From Paracoccaceae bacterium (lineage in GTDB: Bacteria > Pseudomonadota > Alphaproteobacteria > Rhodobacterales > Rhodobacteraceae), in NCBI GenBank assembly GCA_014879735.1, contig JACSRN010000132.1:17102-81101 (forward strand): a stretch of DNA of 64,000 nucleotides. The letters run 5' to 3'. Positions 1 to 9,377 of the stretch are shown piece by piece (within the stretch, counting starts at the first letter, position 1; each line of letters opens with the position of its first letter). The notes below the pieces were generated by a model. The model was not told the DNA's origin, made no database searches, and saw only the letters and a list, made by a program, of their open reading frames with translations. The translations under genes were made by a program, and so were the position numbers.

Positions 1-733
1 GGGAAATGATCCGCCCGATTTCGCCACTTCCGGTGAACGAAAGCTTGCTGACGCCGGGATGGGCGGTCAGGGCGGCACCCGCTTCATGGCCATATCCCGG
101 AACGATGTTCACAACCCCAGGCGGGAAGATTTCGGCAATGTGCCGCGCCAGTTCCATGGTGGAAAGCGAGGCGTTCTCATCGGGTTTCAGCACCACCGTA
201 TTCCCGGCGGCAAGCGCAGGCGCAAGTTTGAACGCCGCCATGATCGCGGGCACGTTCCACGGGATGATCTGGCCGCAAACGCCGATCGGCTCGCGCCGTG
301 CCACAAAATAGCCGTTGGGGATCGGCCGACCGTAATCCTCATATGTCAGGATCGCCCCGGCAAAGTAGCGAAATTGCGAGATCGCCTTCAGATGATCGCC
401 ACGCACCTCGCTGCGGGCACGCCCTACGTCGAGCGTGTCGATGATGGTCAGGCGTTCCAGATCCCGTTCGATCGCATCCGCCAGTTTGAGAAGAAGGGCC
501 GACCGCACCTCGACCGAGGTGGCTTTCCAGGCCGGGAAAGCGGCACGCGCCGCCCTTACGGCCTCATCGACCTCGGCTGCCCCGCAGCGGGCGACATCGG
601 CCAGATGCTCGCCCGTTGCGGGATCAATCGCCGGAAAGGTGCCATTCGGCGCACTGTCTCGAAATGTCCCGCCGATGAATGGGCCATAGATCGGCATCAG
701 CCCCAGATTGGAAATCGAAACAGAGATGTTCAT
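1..733 (-). CDS. Aldehyde dehydrogenase family protein (C-terminal part beyond the left window edge)
   Basis: Minus-strand translation from ATG at 733 gives MNISVSISNLGLMPIYGPFIGG...FKLAPALAAGNTVVLKPDENAS...LSFTGSGEIGRII, typical ALDH Rossmann motifs; open to window edge. Confidence 0.9.
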   Translation of the reverse strand, partial: MNISVSISNLGLMPIYGPFIGGTFRDSAPNGTFPAIDPATGEHLADVARCGAAEVDEAVRAARAAFPAWKATSVEVRSALLLKLADAIERDLERLTIIDTLDVGRARSEVRGDHLKAISQFRYFAGAILTYEDYGRPIPNGYFVARREPIGVCGQIIPWNVPAIMAAFKLAPALAAGNTVVLKPDENASLSTMELARHIAEIFPPGVVNIVPGYGHEAGAALTAHPGVSKLSFTGSGEIGRIIS

Positions 734-772
734 GGCTGTCTCCTAGCTGTTGATTGTGGAATGAACGGCGGC

Positions 773-1927
773 TCAGCTGGCTTGCCGCTGTTCGAAGCTG
801 GTCGCCGACTGGCCGGAGATGATCTCGTCCAGCCGGACATCGACGCCAAGGCCCGGCCGGGTCGGGCGAACCAGGTTGCCGTCCTTCACGGTCAGTTCGC
901 CCGTCATCAGATGATCATCCAGCCGGCAGAATCCATTCATTTCGCCAGGCAGCTTGAGGTTGGGCAACGAGAAGGCAAAATGCGCTTCGGCGGCATTGGC
1001 GACGTAGCCGGCAAGGCCATTGCCCACCGTCACCGGAATGCCCGCCGCCTGAAGGATGGCCGCGATCTTGCGGGCCGGCAGGATGCCACCGACCTTCATC
1101 AGCTTGATCTTGACGGCATCGGCCGCCCGCCGGTCCACAATGCGCAGGGCGTCTTCGGGTGTGCGCACGCCTTCGTCCGCGATCACGGGGGCGTCGATGG
1201 CTGCCGCGATCCGGGCCATTCCCTCGATATCCCAGCCTGCGACCGGTTGCTCGAACGCCGATGCTCCAGCCTTTTCAAGCGCACGGATATGCGGGATCGC
1301 TGTATCCGCCCGATAGCCGATGACATGCAGCGACTGGCTGAAATCGACCGAAATCGAAACGTCGTTCCCCACGGCCTCGCGGACGGCAGAGACGTTCTCG
1401 ATATCCTGCCGCAGGCTTGCGCCGACCCGAAGGTTGATGAACCTGAAACCCTGATCCACATAGCCGCGGGCCTGTGCGGCCAGCTCGGCAGAGGGCAGGA
1501 TGCCAAGATGCGGCGCACACAATGGAATGCTCTCGCGGACCGCGCCGCCGATCATGTCGAAGACCGGCCGATCCGCGATCTTTCCCATGATATCGTGGCA
1601 GGCAAGGTCGATGGTCGCATGGGCATAGAGATGGCCGCGTGCGACGCGCTGCATCCGCTCATGGATCGCTTCCAGATCATAGGGATCCGCGCCGATCAGG
1701 ACGGGGGCAAGCTTGTTGTCGACCACCGCGATGATCGACTCCTGGAACTCCTCGAAGGGGGAGTAGAGCGCCGCGCTTGTCGTGCTCTGGCCAAAGCCCA
1801 CGACGCCGGCGTCGGTTTCAACAACGGTCAGCACCGAAGTGGAGACCCGCCGGTCCACCAGCGCGGTGATATAGGGAATCAGCATGGGCGCTTGCACCGC
1901 ATAGGCGCGCACGGATGTGATCTTCAT
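773..1927 (-). CDS. Enolase superfamily (mandelate racemase/muconate lactonizing enzyme-like) protein
   Basis: ORF 384 aa with VDFSQS / FEQPV / ADEGV / DAVKIKLMKVGGI beta-barrel metal and base motifs. Confidence 0.88.
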   Translation of the reverse strand: MKITSVRAYAVQAPMLIPYITALVDRRVSTSVLTVVETDAGVVGFGQSTTSAALYSPFEEFQESIIAVVDNKLAPVLIGADPYDLEAIHERMQRVARGHLYAHATIDLACHDIMGKIADRPVFDMIGGAVRESIPLCAPHLGILPSAELAAQARGYVDQGFRFINLRVGASLRQDIENVSAVREAVGNDVSISVDFSQSLHVIGYRADTAIPHIRALEKAGASAFEQPVAGWDIEGMARIAAAIDAPVIADEGVRTPEDALRIVDRRAADAVKIKLMKVGGILPARKIAAILQAAGIPVTVGNGLAGYVANAAEAHFAFSLPNLKLPGEMNGFCRLDDHLMTGELTVKDGNLVRPTRPGLGVDVRLDEIISGQSATSFEQRQAS

Positions 1928-1977
1928 CTGGAGTTCTCCATTCGTTTCATGTGAATTTCAGTACAGCCGCCTGACGG

Positions 1978-4506
1978 TCAAACGTGACCTGTCCGGCGCC
2001 TGAAGTGCGAGTAGAGGGCAACCGCGCTGATGGTCAGGGCACCCAGCAGCAGGTATTGCCAGGCCGGCGGCAATTTCAGGAAGGTGGTGACGTTGAAGAC
2101 CTGCTGAACCAGTAGCGCGCCCAGCAATGCGCCGACATAAGAGCCGCGTCCGCCAAACAGGCTGGCCCCGCCAAGCACGACAGCCGTCACGCTCATCATC
2201 GTGTAGTCGACGCCGGCCGTTGGGTCGCCGATCCCGATCTGAGCCATCAGCATCAATGCGCCGAGATAGGCAAACAGCGCCGCAATGGCATAGGCCGAGA
2301 ACAGCACGGCCCCGACCGGAACCCCGATACGCCGGGCGTTTGCCATGTGAGAGCCCACCGCCCGCAGGGACAGGCCCCAACGGGTCCGCCGCGTCGCCCA
2401 TTCCATTCCGATCGCCAGCAGGATGACGATCACGAAGGCGACGGGAACAAAGCCGATCCTTGTGCCGATGGCCGCAGTCACCGAGCTGTTGATCAGCCCG
2501 CCGGGTATGTCGCGCAAGAACAGCGACAGGCCGCGCAAGGCCATGAAGGTTGACAATGTGGCGACGACCGGAACGATCCCGACCCAGCGGATCAGCGCGA
2601 AATTGACAGTTCCGACCAGCAGCGAGGCCAGCAGTGCCAGGAAAAACCCCAGTGCGATCCCGGCCGGGCCGACATCATCGAGGATGAAGAACGAGGCGAC
2701 AACAACGGCAAACCCCGTAAGCGGCCCCAGTGACAGATCGATACCGGCGGTCAGCATGACGGTCAGCTGCCCCAGGACGACAAAGGACAGCGCCGTTGCA
2801 AGGGTCAGCACATTGCCGAAATTCCCGGCCGTCAGATAGTAGGGATTGACGCTTGCGACATAGGCCGCCAGCACCAGCATGGAAAATGCAAGGAACAGTC
2901 CCGGTGCGAAGTCGCCGGTCAGGAAGCGGGCCAGGGACGACACCTGTTTCCGCGTCGAAGCTTGCGTGCGCAGGGTGGTTGCGGTCAGCGCGGCATGGGT
3001 AATGTTATGTTCGGTCAACTCGTCGCCTGCAAGGTCCCGCACGACGCGGCCGCGCGAGAAGACAAGTACCCGATCACACAGCCCCTGCAGCTCGATGGCA
3101 TCTGCCGAGGCGATGATCACGGCGCGTCCCTGATCTGCCGCCGCGCGCAGGATCTGATAGATTTCAAGCCTGGCCCCGGCATCCACGCCCTGGCTTGGCT
3201 CGTCGGCCAGCACGACCGCCGGTTCATTCGCCAGGACCCTGGCAATGACGACCTTCTGCTGGTTCCCGCCGGAAAGGGTGCTGACGGGCACCTCCGGTCC
3301 GCCCGCCTTGATGCCGAGGCTTGCCATGCTGCCGGCAACAAGATCGCCTTCGCGCCGGCTTGAGACGACGCCAAGCGTGCTGTTTCTTGCCAGGCTGGAC
3401 AGGCCGATGTTCTTGAAGACCGACAGGGGCCGCAGCAAGGCCTCTGTTTGGCGGTCGCGCGAAATATAGGCGATACGGGCGCGTCCGGCAGCGACCGGGG
3501 TATCGATCCTTGCCGTCTTGCCAGCAACCTCGACCTCTCCACGACTGGCCTCAAGACCAGCCAGCGCCCGCAGGAATTCCCGTTGGCCGTTACCTTCGAT
3601 TCCGGCGAGGCCAATGATCTCGCCGCGCCGGATCGAGAGGCTGACATCCTCGAAGGCCTTGCCGGACAGGCCGCCGGTCTTGAAGATCGGCGTGTAATCC
3701 CTGCCAATCGCGACCGATTTCGGCGGAAAGGCAGAGGCCAGCGTGCGACCGACGACAAGGTCGACGATTCCCTTTTCGGTGACAGAGGCTGCGTCGAATG
3801 TTCCGCGGATTTCACCATCCCGCAGCACCGTCACCTGATCGGCAATCGCCTTTACCTCATGGATCCGGTGAGAGATGTAGACGATGGCGGTGCCGCCGGC
3901 GGCCAGGTCCCGGATCTTGCGGAACAGACGCGCCACCTCGCTGGCGTTCATGTGTTCTGTCGGCTCATCGAGAATCAGGACCTTTGGCGAAAGGGCCAGC
4001 ACCCTGACGACCTCGATAAGGTGCTGGTGGGCCAGCGGTACATCCTCGACCCGCGCCAGAGGATCGATTTCCGCCCCCCAGTACCGGATCTGCTCTCGGA
4101 ACCACGCCGGCAGATCGCGCCGCTTTGGCCGAATGGCACGGGGCAGCGACAGGGCCAGGTTCTCGACCACCGTAAGATCGGGAATAAGCACGGGATGCTG
4201 CGAGACAATGCCAAGGCCATGGTCGCGCGCCGCTGTCGGGTTGTCAGTCTGGACCGGCGATCCGCCGATCGTCACGCTGCCTTCATCGGGCCCAAGCATG
4301 CCGGACGCCACGGCCATCAACGTCGATTTTCCGGCGCCATTCTCGCCGACAAGCGCGCGGATTTCACCGGGATAGGCCGCAAAGTCCACCGCCTTCAAAG
4401 CCCTCACCGAACCGAAGGACTTCGAGACCCCATGCATCGACAGAGCCGCAGGAACCGAGGCAGAGTCGTTGATAGGGGCAATCTGTCTCTGGCCGCTCAG
4501 GCGCAT
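1978..4506 (-). CDS. Fused sugar ABC transporter: tandem ATPase (RbsA-like) plus permease (RbsC-like) in one polypeptide
   Basis: 842 aa; GENGAGKST Walker A, second degenerate ATPase half with TLSGGNQQKVVIARVL, then a hydrophobic permease with TAGIDLSLGPLTGFAVV and VLGGASLFGGRGSYVGALLG. Confidence 0.92.
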   Translation of the reverse strand: MRLSGQRQIAPINDSASVPAALSMHGVSKSFGSVRALKAVDFAAYPGEIRALVGENGAGKSTLMAVASGMLGPDEGSVTIGGSPVQTDNPTAARDHGLGIVSQHPVLIPDLTVVENLALSLPRAIRPKRRDLPAWFREQIRYWGAEIDPLARVEDVPLAHQHLIEVVRVLALSPKVLILDEPTEHMNASEVARLFRKIRDLAAGGTAIVYISHRIHEVKAIADQVTVLRDGEIRGTFDAASVTEKGIVDLVVGRTLASAFPPKSVAIGRDYTPIFKTGGLSGKAFEDVSLSIRRGEIIGLAGIEGNGQREFLRALAGLEASRGEVEVAGKTARIDTPVAAGRARIAYISRDRQTEALLRPLSVFKNIGLSSLARNSTLGVVSSRREGDLVAGSMASLGIKAGGPEVPVSTLSGGNQQKVVIARVLANEPAVVLADEPSQGVDAGARLEIYQILRAAADQGRAVIIASADAIELQGLCDRVLVFSRGRVVRDLAGDELTEHNITHAALTATTLRTQASTRKQVSSLARFLTGDFAPGLFLAFSMLVLAAYVASVNPYYLTAGNFGNVLTLATALSFVVLGQLTVMLTAGIDLSLGPLTGFAVVVASFFILDDVGPAGIALGFFLALLASLLVGTVNFALIRWVGIVPVVATLSTFMALRGLSLFLRDIPGGLINSSVTAAIGTRIGFVPVAFVIVILLAIGMEWATRRTRWGLSLRAVGSHMANARRIGVPVGAVLFSAYAIAALFAYLGALMLMAQIGIGDPTAGVDYTMMSVTAVVLGGASLFGGRGSYVGALLGALLVQQVFNVTTFLKLPPAWQYLLLGALTISAVALYSHFRRRTGHV

Positions 4507-4595
4507 GGTTTCCTCGTCTGTTTGCTTGTGATGGGGCCTTCACGATTGGTCGGAGGAGCACCCGCCGCTGTGTGGCGGGCGCTCGGATCGCATCG

Positions 4596-5696
4596 TTACT
4601 TGAAAAGCTCCGCCAGCTTTTCGATGCCGAGGCCCGACGACAGCATTGCATCTGCAGGCAGCGAGGGCTCGCATTTTGGCTCCATGCCGGTCACCGTGCT
4701 GTCCTCGATGATCGGCATCTCGATGATCGAGGGTTCGGGATTCTCGATGCCTTGCGCATGGGCAACGGCCTTGCGCAGGGCAAGCCGGACCAGCCAGGTC
4801 CGCGAGCTGACCGTCATCAGTTGAAAGTCCGGATTGGCAGCCTTGTTCTCATACCAGAGGCAAGCAAGTTCGTTGACGTCCTGGGCCGCCCAGGGAACCA
4901 GCGGTTTCTGCGCCGCGACGAAGGCTCTCAGCCCGCCGACGGATCCGCCGCCATAATCCGAGATGATGCCGTCGATCTCGCCCTGCGCCAGCAACCCGGC
5001 AACCACTTTCTGCGTCTCGGCCGGATCCCAATTCGTATCCAGCGCACGATCGCCGATGATTTCCATCTCGGGATACTGCGAAAGCGCCTCCTTGATTCCT
5101 TCGTATTCGGTTTTGCTTTGCAGATTGCCCGGCGTGCCGCCGAGGAATGCGACCCGGCCCTTGTGATCGAGTTGCTCCGCGATCCATGCGCCCCAGGTCA
5201 GCCCATCATGGAAGGCGTCGGAGGCAACGAATTCCACATAGTCCTTGCCAGGCTCACCGCCCGGCGACGCCGCATAGGGAACCACGGAAATACCCGCGGC
5301 GAAGGCCTGGCGGATCGTCGGAAGCATTGCCGGCCCGGCATCGGGCAGCACCACGATTACCTCGACCCCCTGCGCAACAAGACCCTGAAGATCAGAGATC
5401 GTCTTTTGCGGGTTGCCCTGGCCATCGACATAGAACGTTTCGGTGATCGTGTCACACTTGCTGGCTTCGTCCTCGAACTCGGCACGGGCGGTCCGCCGCC
5501 AGGAATTGCCACCGAAACCGTCGACCAGCGCGACACGAATGGGTTTGGTGCCGCAAAACTGCTCGATAGACAACAGCTCATCAACGGTGCCGGTGCGGCC
5601 GAGATCTGCAGACCACGCTGCACTTGTCGTCGCCAGCACCCCGATCATCGTAAGACAGGATATCCTGAACTTGCCGATATTTGACTTCATTTTCAC
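4596..5696 (-). CDS. Sugar ABC transporter periplasmic substrate-binding protein
   Basis: Signal peptide then RVALVDGFGGNSWRRTARAEFE...GVEVIVVLPDAG...; adjacent to the ABC genes. Confidence 0.88.
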   Translation of the reverse strand: MKMKSNIGKFRISCLTMIGVLATTSAAWSADLGRTGTVDELLSIEQFCGTKPIRVALVDGFGGNSWRRTARAEFEDEASKCDTITETFYVDGQGNPQKTISDLQGLVAQGVEVIVVLPDAGPAMLPTIRQAFAAGISVVPYAASPGGEPGKDYVEFVASDAFHDGLTWGAWIAEQLDHKGRVAFLGGTPGNLQSKTEYEGIKEALSQYPEMEIIGDRALDTNWDPAETQKVVAGLLAQGEIDGIISDYGGGSVGGLRAFVAAQKPLVPWAAQDVNELACLWYENKAANPDFQLMTVSSRTWLVRLALRKAVAHAQGIENPEPSIIEMPIIEDSTVTGMEPKCEPSLPADAMLSSGLGIEKLAELFK

Positions 5697-5724
5697 TTTC
5701 TCCTCCGCTGCTATGCCGGGCCGA

Positions 5725-6702
5725 TTATGTTCTGGCCCCGCCTTTTGTTCCCCGCATCCGGCCGATGCCCTCGGCCATTGATTTCAGCGACATGCCGATG
5801 ATGATCGTTGCCGACTGGATCAGAAGCTGCACGGATGTCGGCGCTCCGATCGACAGGACGATTTGGCCAAGCTGGGTCAGAAACAGGGCGGCAATTGCGC
5901 TGGCAACAATGTTGGCCACCCCCCCGGTCAGCGCCGTCCCACCCAAAACCACCGCAGCGACCGTCGGCAACAGCAGGGTATCGCCGACGAAAATTCCCGG
6001 TGTCTTCAGAAAGGCCGCAAGAAGGATTCCGGCGACTGCGTAGAGGATCGCCGCAATCACGTAGGATGCGATGGTGTAGAATGGGACCCGGATCCCGACC
6101 GCATGGGCGGCGACCGGATTGGCACCTGCCGCCTCGAACCGACGCCCCATCACCGTGCGGTTCAGGGCAAATGCCGTCACCGCGATGATGCCGATTGCCA
6201 CCAGCAGGGTATTCGGCAGTCCAGCCACCGTTCCCAGCGCCCACAGGCTCAGTGCATCCGCGGCAGTCGATGGTATTCCGCCAGACAGCCACTGGACCAG
6301 GCCAAGCGCAAAGGCGTTGACGGCCAGCGTCGCCACCAGCGGCGTAACCGAGAGCAAGCTCACACAAAGCCCGCTTACAAGACCGGCCAGGGCACAGGCC
6401 AGAATGGCAAGCGCCATCGCCTCCAGGATCAGCCTGTCATCCAGCCCCGGATATTTCGTGATGATCAGGGCGGACAGCGAAACGATGCCGGGAACGGACA
6501 GGTCCAGCCCGCGTTGCTGGATCACCAATGTCTGTCCCACAGCCGTAAGCGCCAGCACGCCGGCAAATGGCAACATAGAGACCAGTGCCGTCCAGGACAG
6601 CGACCCCGGGGCGATCAGATAGCTGACCAGAAACAGGGCGCCCGTGGCGGCATAGATCGCCGGATATCTGTCGGGCCGGATGCTCGGAAACCTCACACGC
6701 AT
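5725..6702 (-). CDS. ABC transporter permease (RbsC/BPD_transp_2 family)
   Basis: Hydrophobic ORF with QQRGLDLSVPGIVSLSALI and VVLGGTALTGGVANIVASAIAALF; internal Met MRVRFPSIRP chosen as start. Confidence 0.88.
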   Translation of the reverse strand: MRVRFPSIRPDRYPAIYAATGALFLVSYLIAPGSLSWTALVSMLPFAGVLALTAVGQTLVIQQRGLDLSVPGIVSLSALIITKYPGLDDRLILEAMALAILACALAGLVSGLCVSLLSVTPLVATLAVNAFALGLVQWLSGGIPSTAADALSLWALGTVAGLPNTLLVAIGIIAVTAFALNRTVMGRRFEAAGANPVAAHAVGIRVPFYTIASYVIAAILYAVAGILLAAFLKTPGIFVGDTLLLPTVAAVVLGGTALTGGVANIVASAIAALFLTQLGQIVLSIGAPTSVQLLIQSATIIIGMSLKSMAEGIGRMRGTKGGART

Positions 6703-6808
6703 CTGGCACCTCCGACCCGCAAACGCGAATGCGTGCACTTGCCGCCCTGCTCCATGCCCGCCTCCCAAGCTGGCCCCGATCTTTGCTAACGCTACCGCAG
6801 TTCATACT

Positions 6809-6830
6809 ATATTGCAACCGCGTGCAATAT
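6809..6830. promoter_or_regulatory. Candidate LacI-family operator O1 upstream of the ABC operon
   Basis: Perfect 8-bp arms: ATATTGCA-accgcg-TGCAATAT. Confidence 0.7.
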
Positions 6831-7010
6831 TTGCGATTTTGCTGTTTAATGGAATGATTTTATTGTATTTTTATGACCGCAAGCGTAGATCAATTCTGGT
6901 GTTGAAAAAATTTCAGCCTGCGTGTTGCCCACGAATCAAAGGGAATCTGGCGGTTGTCTCGCCCGCACACCTTCAGAATTGGCTTGTGGCGCGTGGTGGA
7001 CGCCCACTTC

Positions 7011-7026
7011 TTGCAAGCGCTGGCAA
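7011..7026. promoter_or_regulatory. Candidate LacI-family operator O2
   Basis: TTGCAAGCGCTGGCAA, one mismatch from a perfect palindrome and matching O1/O3. Confidence 0.5.
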
Positions 7027-7264
7027 ATAGATCGTTGATGGATCAGGGTGCGCCTGGACGTGGTGACGTTCAGGCCCGCCGCATGGCGGACACTTCAAGC
7101 CCATCGTTGCGATTGCCCTGGGATGCCGGGAAACGCCAGATCCTTCCGGCGCTCGCCCCGACAGGGCGTCGGGCATAGCCGCCCGCCTTCAGCAACGCTT
7201 GCCAACCCAGCCCGCGATCGCCGCCTGGATCTTTCCTCTGGAATGCTGGTCAAGGCGGCCGGCG

Positions 7265-8065
7265 CTATCGTCCGGTGAACCGCGCCGCCCGCCCTTCCAT
7301 ATGTGCGGCGGCCCCCTCGTCGGCATCAGCGGTCCATTCAAATTCAGCGCGCAGCTGGTCGGACAGTCGGCGCGCGGCGGCAAAGCCCGGCTCCAACCGC
7401 GCCTGCATGATCCGTTTTGCGCCGCGCAAAGCCAGCGGGCCATTGGCCAGAAAACCGGCGGCCATGGCGGTCAATGCGCCGGGAATGTCACCCTTGGGCA
7501 CAACGGACTGCACGAAACCGATACGCTCCATTTCTGCGGCATCGATCTCGCGTGCCGAACAGATCAGCTCAAGCGCACGTGCATGCCCCACCACCATCGG
7601 CAGCCGAACGGGCGCGCCCGCACCGGGAAAGCCGCCCCATTTCGCCTCGGGCAGCGACAGCCGGCTGTGTTCTGCGGCGATGCGGATGTCGCAGGCCAGC
7701 ACCAGTTCAACCGCACCGGCGCACACATAGCCATTGATGCCGGCGATCACCACCTGCGGAAGCGCCTCAATCGCATCAAAGGTGCGATTGGCCAGCCGGA
7801 CCACGTCCAGCACACCATCCTTCCCGAGTGCAAGCTTGATGCCGGGCGTCAGGATCCCCTTTGAAAACCAGTCGCTCCCCGCACCGCTCAGCGTGACGAC
7901 ATGAACCGAACCGTCTGCGGCAAGGCGGCTGCAGAGGTCAAGCAGGGTCTGCAGCACGGCCGGTGCAAGCAGGTTGTCCTCGGGCTGGTTATCGATGACG
8001 ATGTCCGCCCGGCCCGCGCCCAGCGACAAGCGGACGCCAGGGCCAGCCTCTTCAGGGTTGCTCAT
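7265..8065 (-). CDS. Enoyl-CoA hydratase/isomerase family protein
   Basis: ORF with INGYVCAGAVELVLACDIRIAAEHSRLSLPEAKWGGFPGAGAPVRLPMVVG crotonase signature; start set at MSNPEEAG. Confidence 0.88.
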   Translation of the reverse strand: MSNPEEAGPGVRLSLGAGRADIVIDNQPEDNLLAPAVLQTLLDLCSRLAADGSVHVVTLSGAGSDWFSKGILTPGIKLALGKDGVLDVVRLANRTFDAIEALPQVVIAGINGYVCAGAVELVLACDIRIAAEHSRLSLPEAKWGGFPGAGAPVRLPMVVGHARALELICSAREIDAAEMERIGFVQSVVPKGDIPGALTAMAAGFLANGPLALRGAKRIMQARLEPGFAAARRLSDQLRAEFEWTADADEGAAAHMEGRAARFTGR

Positions 8066-8109
8066 CTTCACCTCGCATGGATCCGTCCGATCCGGCGAGC
8101 ATAGCAAGT

Positions 8110-8126
8110 ATGCAAGCGCGTGCAAA
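8110..8126. promoter_or_regulatory. Candidate LacI-family operator O3 upstream of the enoyl-CoA hydratase gene
   Basis: ATGCAAGCGCGTGCAAA, near-identical core to O1 and O2. Confidence 0.65.
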
Positions 8127-8345
8127 GTGACCACATGCAAAGGTCAACACGTTCCGCCAGCCCTGCGCCGGCCACGACCTTCGAGCCTGGGTCGCACCAG
8201 TTGCTATCCCAGGAGCGGCTTAAATCCACCGATCCCGGTCATTTTATCGGCCGTCGCTCGTTTTGTGGGTAGATACTGGCCATCCAGTTGTGCCATGGTC
8301 ATTGCAATCGGTATCACTCATAGTGCGAACCATCGAAAGCCCAAT

Positions 8346-9371
8346 ATGGCGAACGCCCCCCGCGATGCGACACGAATCCTGAGAGCCCGCGACGTGGCGG
8401 ATCTTCTGGGCGTGTCCACCTCGATGATCTCGCGGGCGTTCAACCCGCAAGCCAGCATCTCGCCTGCGATGCGCAAACGGATCATGGAGGCGGCAGAGGC
8501 GCTGGGCTACCGGCCGAATGTCATTGCCAGCAGCCTGTCGACCCGACGCAGCAAGATCGTCGCAGTGATCCTCGGCACCCTGGAGAACCCGTTCTACGCC
8601 CAGGTTCTGGAAAGGCTGAGCCGCGAACTGCAGGGCGCCGGCTACCAGTCTCTGCTGTTCAACCTTGCCCCGGGGCAGGATGTCGACAGCCAGTTGCCCT
8701 ATCTGCTGCAGTATAATGTCGACGCGGTCATCATCGTTTCCGCCAGCATCTCGTCGGGTATCGCGAACGACTGGACGAACAGCGGCCGCAAGGTGATCCT
8801 GTTCAACCGCACCCTGCCGAACATGCCGGTGCCCAGCGTCTGCTGCGACAACCAGCAGGGCGCGCGGCTGGCGGTGGATCATTTCGTCGCAACGGGGCGC
8901 GAACGGCTGGCGTTTGCCGCGGGGCGGCGCGACACCTCGACCAATGCCGAGCGCGAACTCGGTTTTCTCGCCCGGCTGGCCGAAGTCGGGACAAAGCTGG
9001 CCGCCAAGGTCGACAATCCGCACTGCTCGTTTCGCGACGGATACAATGCCGCGCTCAAGCTTGCACCCGCACAACCCGATGCGATCTTCTTTGCCAATGA
9101 CGTGATGGCGCTGGGCGGGGTCGAGGCAATCGAGAAGGAACTGAAGCTGCGAGTGCCCGAGGATATCGCGGTGATCGGTTTCGACGATATTCCGATGGCC
9201 GCATGGCCCACCTATTCCCTGACGACGATCCACCCGCCCCTGGACGAGATGGTTGCGAGCGCGGTGAAGCTGCTGTCGGTGCCAGAGGGGAGCACCGAGG
9301 ATACCCGCATCATCCACCCCGTCACGCTGGTCGTCCGCGACTCGACCCAGCCACGCGAAATCACCGGGTGA
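8346..9371 (+). CDS. LacI family transcriptional regulator (no. 1)
   Basis: LRARDVADLLGVSTSMISRAFNP HTH plus periplasmic-binding fold ending FDDIPMAAWPTYSLTTIHPP; start at MANAPRDATR. Confidence 0.93.
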   Translation: MANAPRDATRILRARDVADLLGVSTSMISRAFNPQASISPAMRKRIMEAAEALGYRPNVIASSLSTRRSKIVAVILGTLENPFYAQVLERLSRELQGAGYQSLLFNLAPGQDVDSQLPYLLQYNVDAVIIVSASISSGIANDWTNSGRKVILFNRTLPNMPVPSVCCDNQQGARLAVDHFVATGRERLAFAAGRRDTSTNAERELGFLARLAEVGTKLAAKVDNPHCSFRDGYNAALKLAPAQPDAIFFANDVMALGGVEAIEKELKLRVPEDIAVIGFDDIPMAAWPTYSLTTIHPPLDEMVASAVKLLSVPEGSTEDTRIIHPVTLVVRDSTQPREITG

Positions 9372-9377
9372 TGGCCG

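Noticed and set aside
59-1954. 631-aa plus-strand ORF
   Set aside because: Antisense shadow of the ALDH and enolase-superfamily genes; composition shows no protein-family features.
6954-7278. Short ORFs between the ABC permease and enoyl-CoA hydratase genes as a possible pseudogene
   Set aside because: No recognisable domain remnants in any frame; only the operator-like site was kept.
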